64,000 nt of DNA from JALYZC01 sp963725645 (GTDB lineage: Bacteria; Actinomycetota; Thermoleophilia; Solirubrobacterales; Solirubrobacteraceae), in contig CAVRZD010000006.1 of NCBI GenBank assembly GCA_963725645.1, positions 620,001 to 684,000 of the forward strand. The letters are read 5' to 3'. A program made the position numbers and the translations under genes. Numbering within the stretch: position 1 is the stretch's first letter; each line of letters starts with the position of its first letter. The notes under the pieces are model-generated. The model had not been told where the DNA came from. It saw only the letters and a program-made list of their open reading frames with translations, and did not search any database. Shown piece after piece: positions 61,406-64,000 of the stretch.

Positions 61406-62885
61406 AGAACCACTCCGCGACGGTTCCGAGCGCAAGCAGCTGCAGCGTGACCAGCAGGCCCAGCAGCGCGCCGACCGCGTGCGCCCGCCGGCGCGTGCGC
61501 AGCAGCGAGAGGCCCGCCGCCACCGCAACGCCGCCGAGCGGCACCAGCGGCAGCAGGTAGCGGCCCTGGTTGAAGTCACCGCGCTCCTTGGCCACGAAGA
61601 TGACGCGGTACTCGGTCACGTGCAGGGCCAGCAGCAGCCCCAGCGCGGCGAGCAGGAGGAAGGCGACGGTCGACAGGTCGAGCGCGACGCGCCCGCGTGC
61701 GATCGCCACCCCGGCCGCCAGGAGCGCCGCCAGGCACAGCCCGGCGAGCACGAAGAAGGCCACCGGAGCGAGGCGCAGCTGGCGCCAGCCGAACACCCCC
61801 CACGCGCCCTTGAACCACACGCTGTAGACGGGCAGCGTGCTCGGGAACAGCGCCCCGTTCGAGCTCGGGTTCGGCAGGTAGAACTGGCGCACATAGGAGA
61901 TGAAGCCCTTGACGTTGAACGTGTTGCGCGCCTTCAGGGGCACGCCGGTGTCGGTGTCGGTGGCGGTCGTCACCTGGTTGACGGTGGGTCGGTGCAGCGA
62001 GCGCGCCGCGACCACCCAGGTGCCGGCCGGGATCGCGAACGCCGCCGCCGCCACCAGCGCGGCGATCAACGCCGCGCGCACCGCCCGCCGCCGCAGGCGC
62101 CAGAGCCCGATCGCGAGCACCAACACCGCGGCCGGGACCAGGGCGTAGCTGGTCGCCTTGGTCGTGACCGCGAGGCCGACGACCGCGAACAGGCCGGCGG
62201 CGTCGGCGAGCGAGAGCCCGCGTCTGAGGATCCGCACCCCCAGCCACAGCGCGAGGCTCCACAGCGCGTAGAGCATCGCGTCGGGGTTCACCGACGCCGA
62301 CATGAAGGCGGTCATCGGCGCGAGCCCGGCGGTTGCCGCCGCGGCAAGCTGGAGCGTGCGCGAACGCCCCAGCAGCTCGCCGGCCAGCAGCCAGGTGGCC
62401 GTCGCGGTGACGAGCAGCAGCAGCCCCGACCAGATCCGCATCGCGGTGAGGCGCCCGAGGATCGAGGCGCCGTCGAACACGCGATAGGGCAGCGCGACGT
62501 AGAGGTAGTAGAGCGGCGGGTTCGCCGCGGCGGTGTTGCGTCCGCCGCCGTCGCGGCGCGCGGACCCGGGCAGCTTGGACTCCTTCTCCTGCCAGGCCGC
62601 AAAGGCCTCGGGCCGCCACTCGGCGCCGGGGATGCGCCCCTCGCGGCCGCTGCGCGAGCGGTTGTCGGCCAGGGCCTGCTCGGTCGAGAGCGTCTTGCGC
62701 GTGCGGTCGCCGGGCAGCGCGAAGCGCTCGGCGACCGACTGGGCGTAGGCGAAGTGCTGGGACTCGTCCGGGCTCTGCCAGGGGGGCAGGAACAGCGCCC
62801 ACGCCACCATCACGACGAGCAGGACGCCCCACAGCGCGAGCAGCGGTCGGGGGACGCGGTCCAGGATGGCGGGCATCCTAGTCAC
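61398..62885 (-). CDS. DUF2142-type GT-C membrane glycosyltransferase-like protein
   Basis: 495 residues with about 12 membrane segments. The first loop after the signal-like helix has FLPPWQSPDESQHFAYAQSV, with an acidic D-E pair as in GT-C active sites; NTAAANPPLYYLYVALPYRV and MSASVNPDAMLYALWSLALW are conserved in DUF2142/PMT-like proteins. It would use a polyprenyl-phosphate sugar on the outer face. It lies between a GT2 (overlap 8 bp) and the two-span protein in one minus-strand operon. Confidence 0.82.
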   Translation of the reverse strand: MTRMPAILDRVPRPLLALWGVLLVVMVAWALFLPPWQSPDESQHFAYAQSVAERFALPGDRTRKTLSTEQALADNRSRSGREGRIPGAEWRPEAFAAWQEKESKLPGSARRDGGGRNTAAANPPLYYLYVALPYRVFDGASILGRLTAMRIWSGLLLLVTATATWLLAGELLGRSRTLQLAAAATAGLAPMTAFMSASVNPDAMLYALWSLALWLGVRILRRGLSLADAAGLFAVVGLAVTTKATSYALVPAAVLVLAIGLWRLRRRAVRAALIAALVAAAAFAIPAGTWVVAARSLHRPTVNQVTTATDTDTGVPLKARNTFNVKGFISYVRQFYLPNPSSNGALFPSTLPVYSVWFKGAWGVFGWRQLRLAPVAFFVLAGLCLAALLAAGVAIARGRVALDLSTVAFLLLAALGLLLALHVTEYRVIFVAKERGDFNQGRYLLPLVPLGGVAVAAGLSLLRTRRRAHAVGALLGLLVTLQLLALGTVAEWFYA

Positions 62886-63717
62886 GCCCGCCGCGGGTAC
62901 GCGCGCCGCGCCAGCGGGCGCCGTGCAGCGCTCGCTCGAGGCGAGCCGGCACCGGCCGGGCGCCCCACCAGGCTCGGTACCAGAGCCGCCCGAGCGGCCC
63001 GAGCCGGCTCTCGCGCGCGAGCCGCGCGCGGTCGCGGTACAGCGCGGCGTGCTTCGCGCGCATCCGGCGGAAGGCCCGGCGGTAGGCCCCGCGGTCGGCG
63101 GCCAGCTTGGTGTCGCCGTGGCGGCGGTATTCCAGCGTGACGGCGTCGACCTGCAGCCCGCGCCAGCCGTGGGCGAGCGCGTTCACCCACAGCTCCCAGT
63201 CCTCAAACTGCTCGAAGGCGGGGTCGAAGCCGCCCGTCGCCTCGATCGCCTCGCGGCGGACCAGCGCGCTGAGGCCGATCGTGTGGCGGTACAGCAGCGC
63301 GTAGGCGTCGTACGGCGGAAAGCGCAGCTCGCCCTCCCAGTCGCCGAAGAAGCGCATCGTGCCGTAGGCGAAGCCCAGCTCCGCGTCGGCATCGAGCGGC
63401 GCCCGCAGCGCCGCCAGCGCGCCGGGGGCGAGGCGGTCGTCGGCGTCGAGCACGATCGCGTAGGGCGTGGCGACGCGCGCGAGGCCGGCGTTGCGCGCCG
63501 CGCCAACGCCGCGGTTGGGCTGGCGCACGAGCTCGACGCCCACGGGCAGGGCGTCCAGGCTCGTCAGCGTGGCGGGGTCGTCGGAGCCGTCGTCCACCAC
63601 CACCACGCGCGGGGCGCCGCCCGCCTGCCCGAGCAAACTGTCCACCGCCTCGCCCAGGTAGGCACCGTAGTTGAAGCAGGCGACGACCGCGGTGATGTCC
63701 CCGTTGTCCGCGGCCAC
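62878..63717 (-). CDS. GT2 glycosyltransferase
   Basis: GTG start; 279 residues. TAVVACFNYGAYLGEAVDSLL, RVVVVDDGSDDPAT, VRQPNRGVGAARNAGL and AIVLDADDRL (D-x-D) form the GT-A fold; EQFEDWELWVNALAHGW supplies the catalytic base region (E-D-W/x). The Arg-rich C-terminus (about 70 residues) may bind membrane. It probably adds a sugar to a lipid or protein acceptor in the same operon as the GT-C enzyme. Confidence 0.87.
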   Translation of the reverse strand: MAADNGDITAVVACFNYGAYLGEAVDSLLGQAGGAPRVVVVDDGSDDPATLTSLDALPVGVELVRQPNRGVGAARNAGLARVATPYAIVLDADDRLAPGALAALRAPLDADAELGFAYGTMRFFGDWEGELRFPPYDAYALLYRHTIGLSALVRREAIEATGGFDPAFEQFEDWELWVNALAHGWRGLQVDAVTLEYRRHGDTKLAADRGAYRRAFRRMRAKHAALYRDRARLARESRLGPLGRLWYRAWWGARPVPARLERALHGARWRGARTRGGRD

Positions 63718-63746
63718 GGCCGCGAACGATACGTGCGGCGCTCAGC

Positions 63747-64000
63747 TCACGGCCCGGGCGGCGGACCGCCGGGGGGACCACCGCCGCCGCCGGGCGGCGC
63801 CGTGCGCACCGGCGTCCCGCGGAAGCAGCCGATCGTGTACGGGTACTCGAGTGTCGCGACGTAGTGGTAGGTCCGCACCCGCCTGCCGTTGAGCGTCACC
63901 GTCCCGACGCGGCCGTGACAGGCGTCGAGGTCGGCGTTGGTGAGCAGGCGGCCGCCGTCGCCGCGCGGCCCGTAGATCGGGAACCCGTCGAAGGCGTAGC
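63747..64000 (-). CDS. YHYH-domain protein, C-terminal part (5' end outside window)
   Basis: The frame is open to the window end. It encodes YAFDGFPIYGPRGDGG, NADLDACHGRV, the YHYV variant of the Y-H-Y-H motif, and EYPYTIGCFRGTPV, which are hallmarks of YHYH proteins (PF14240). A Pro/Gly-rich tail ends the protein. These secreted proteins occur in environmental bacteria; the function is unknown, though the His and Cys pattern suggests metal binding. Confidence 0.8.
   Translation of the reverse strand, partial: YAFDGFPIYGPRGDGGRLLTNADLDACHGRVGTVTLNGRRVRTYHYVATLEYPYTIGCFRGTPVRTAPPGGGGGPPGGPPPGP

Overview
The window is very GC-rich bacterial DNA with strong G/C bias at third codon positions, frequent GTG and TTG starts, and two serine tRNA genes without an encoded CCA. 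Gene content (MptB-like GT-C glycosyltransferases, PQQ-type sugar dehydrogenase, LPxSG-type surface protein, tandem universal stress proteins) fits an actinomycete, most likely the Thermoleophilia/Solirubrobacterales. That placement is inference.

Layout. 1-9 kb: mixed housekeeping and accessory genes (hydrolase end, PI-PLC-like protein, MmgE/PrpD protein, a secreted glycosidase, MsrA, AlgH) and an IS-derived block sitting between a MerR-type promoter and a beheaded aldo/keto reductase. 9-16 kb: secreted carbohydrate-active proteins (NHL-deacetylase fusion, sugar dehydrogenase with F5/8C modules), a carbonic anhydrase and a GT-C enzyme. 16-47 kb: a large surface-polysaccharide region. It holds a plus-strand run (FkbM methyltransferase, GT2, nucleotidyltransferase, three GT4 enzymes, Wzx-like flippase, O-antigen-ligase/polymerase-like protein), two secreted glycosidases each behind a near-identical structured leader that looks like a class I c-di-GMP riboswitch, a GT4-YdjC deacetylase fusion, a tightly overlapping minus-strand operon (FkbM-GT4 fusion, small protein, Wzc-like tyrosine kinase, epimerase, two DegT aminotransferases), a second polymerase/ligase with TPR-like tail, and the WbaP-like initiating phosphoglycosyltransferase. 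47-59 kb: stress proteins, a subtilase, TadA, two tRNA-Ser, endonuclease IV-like protein, DEDDh exonuclease, a cNMP/CBS/DUF294 protein, LtrA, a phosphopantetheinyl transferase and an M29 aminopeptidase. 59-64 kb: a second small glycosylation island and a YHYH protein.

Together, the 16-47 kb genes could activate and modify sugars, start a lipid-linked repeat unit (WbaP-like), extend it (GT4/GT2), flip it (Wzx), polymerise or ligate it (two Wzy/WaaL-like proteins), control chain length (Wzc) and trim it outside the cell (glycosidases, deacetylases). The paired riboswitch-like leaders suggest that the trimming enzymes answer to c-di-GMP.

Many genes carry small indels, clustered at about 13.8-15.8, 20.1-22.1 and 35.1-37.3 kb, while 22.2-35.1 kb is clean. 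Several unrelated essential-looking genes are hit, some at homopolymers, so sequence error is the likeliest cause. Frameshifted genes are given here at their full inferred extent.
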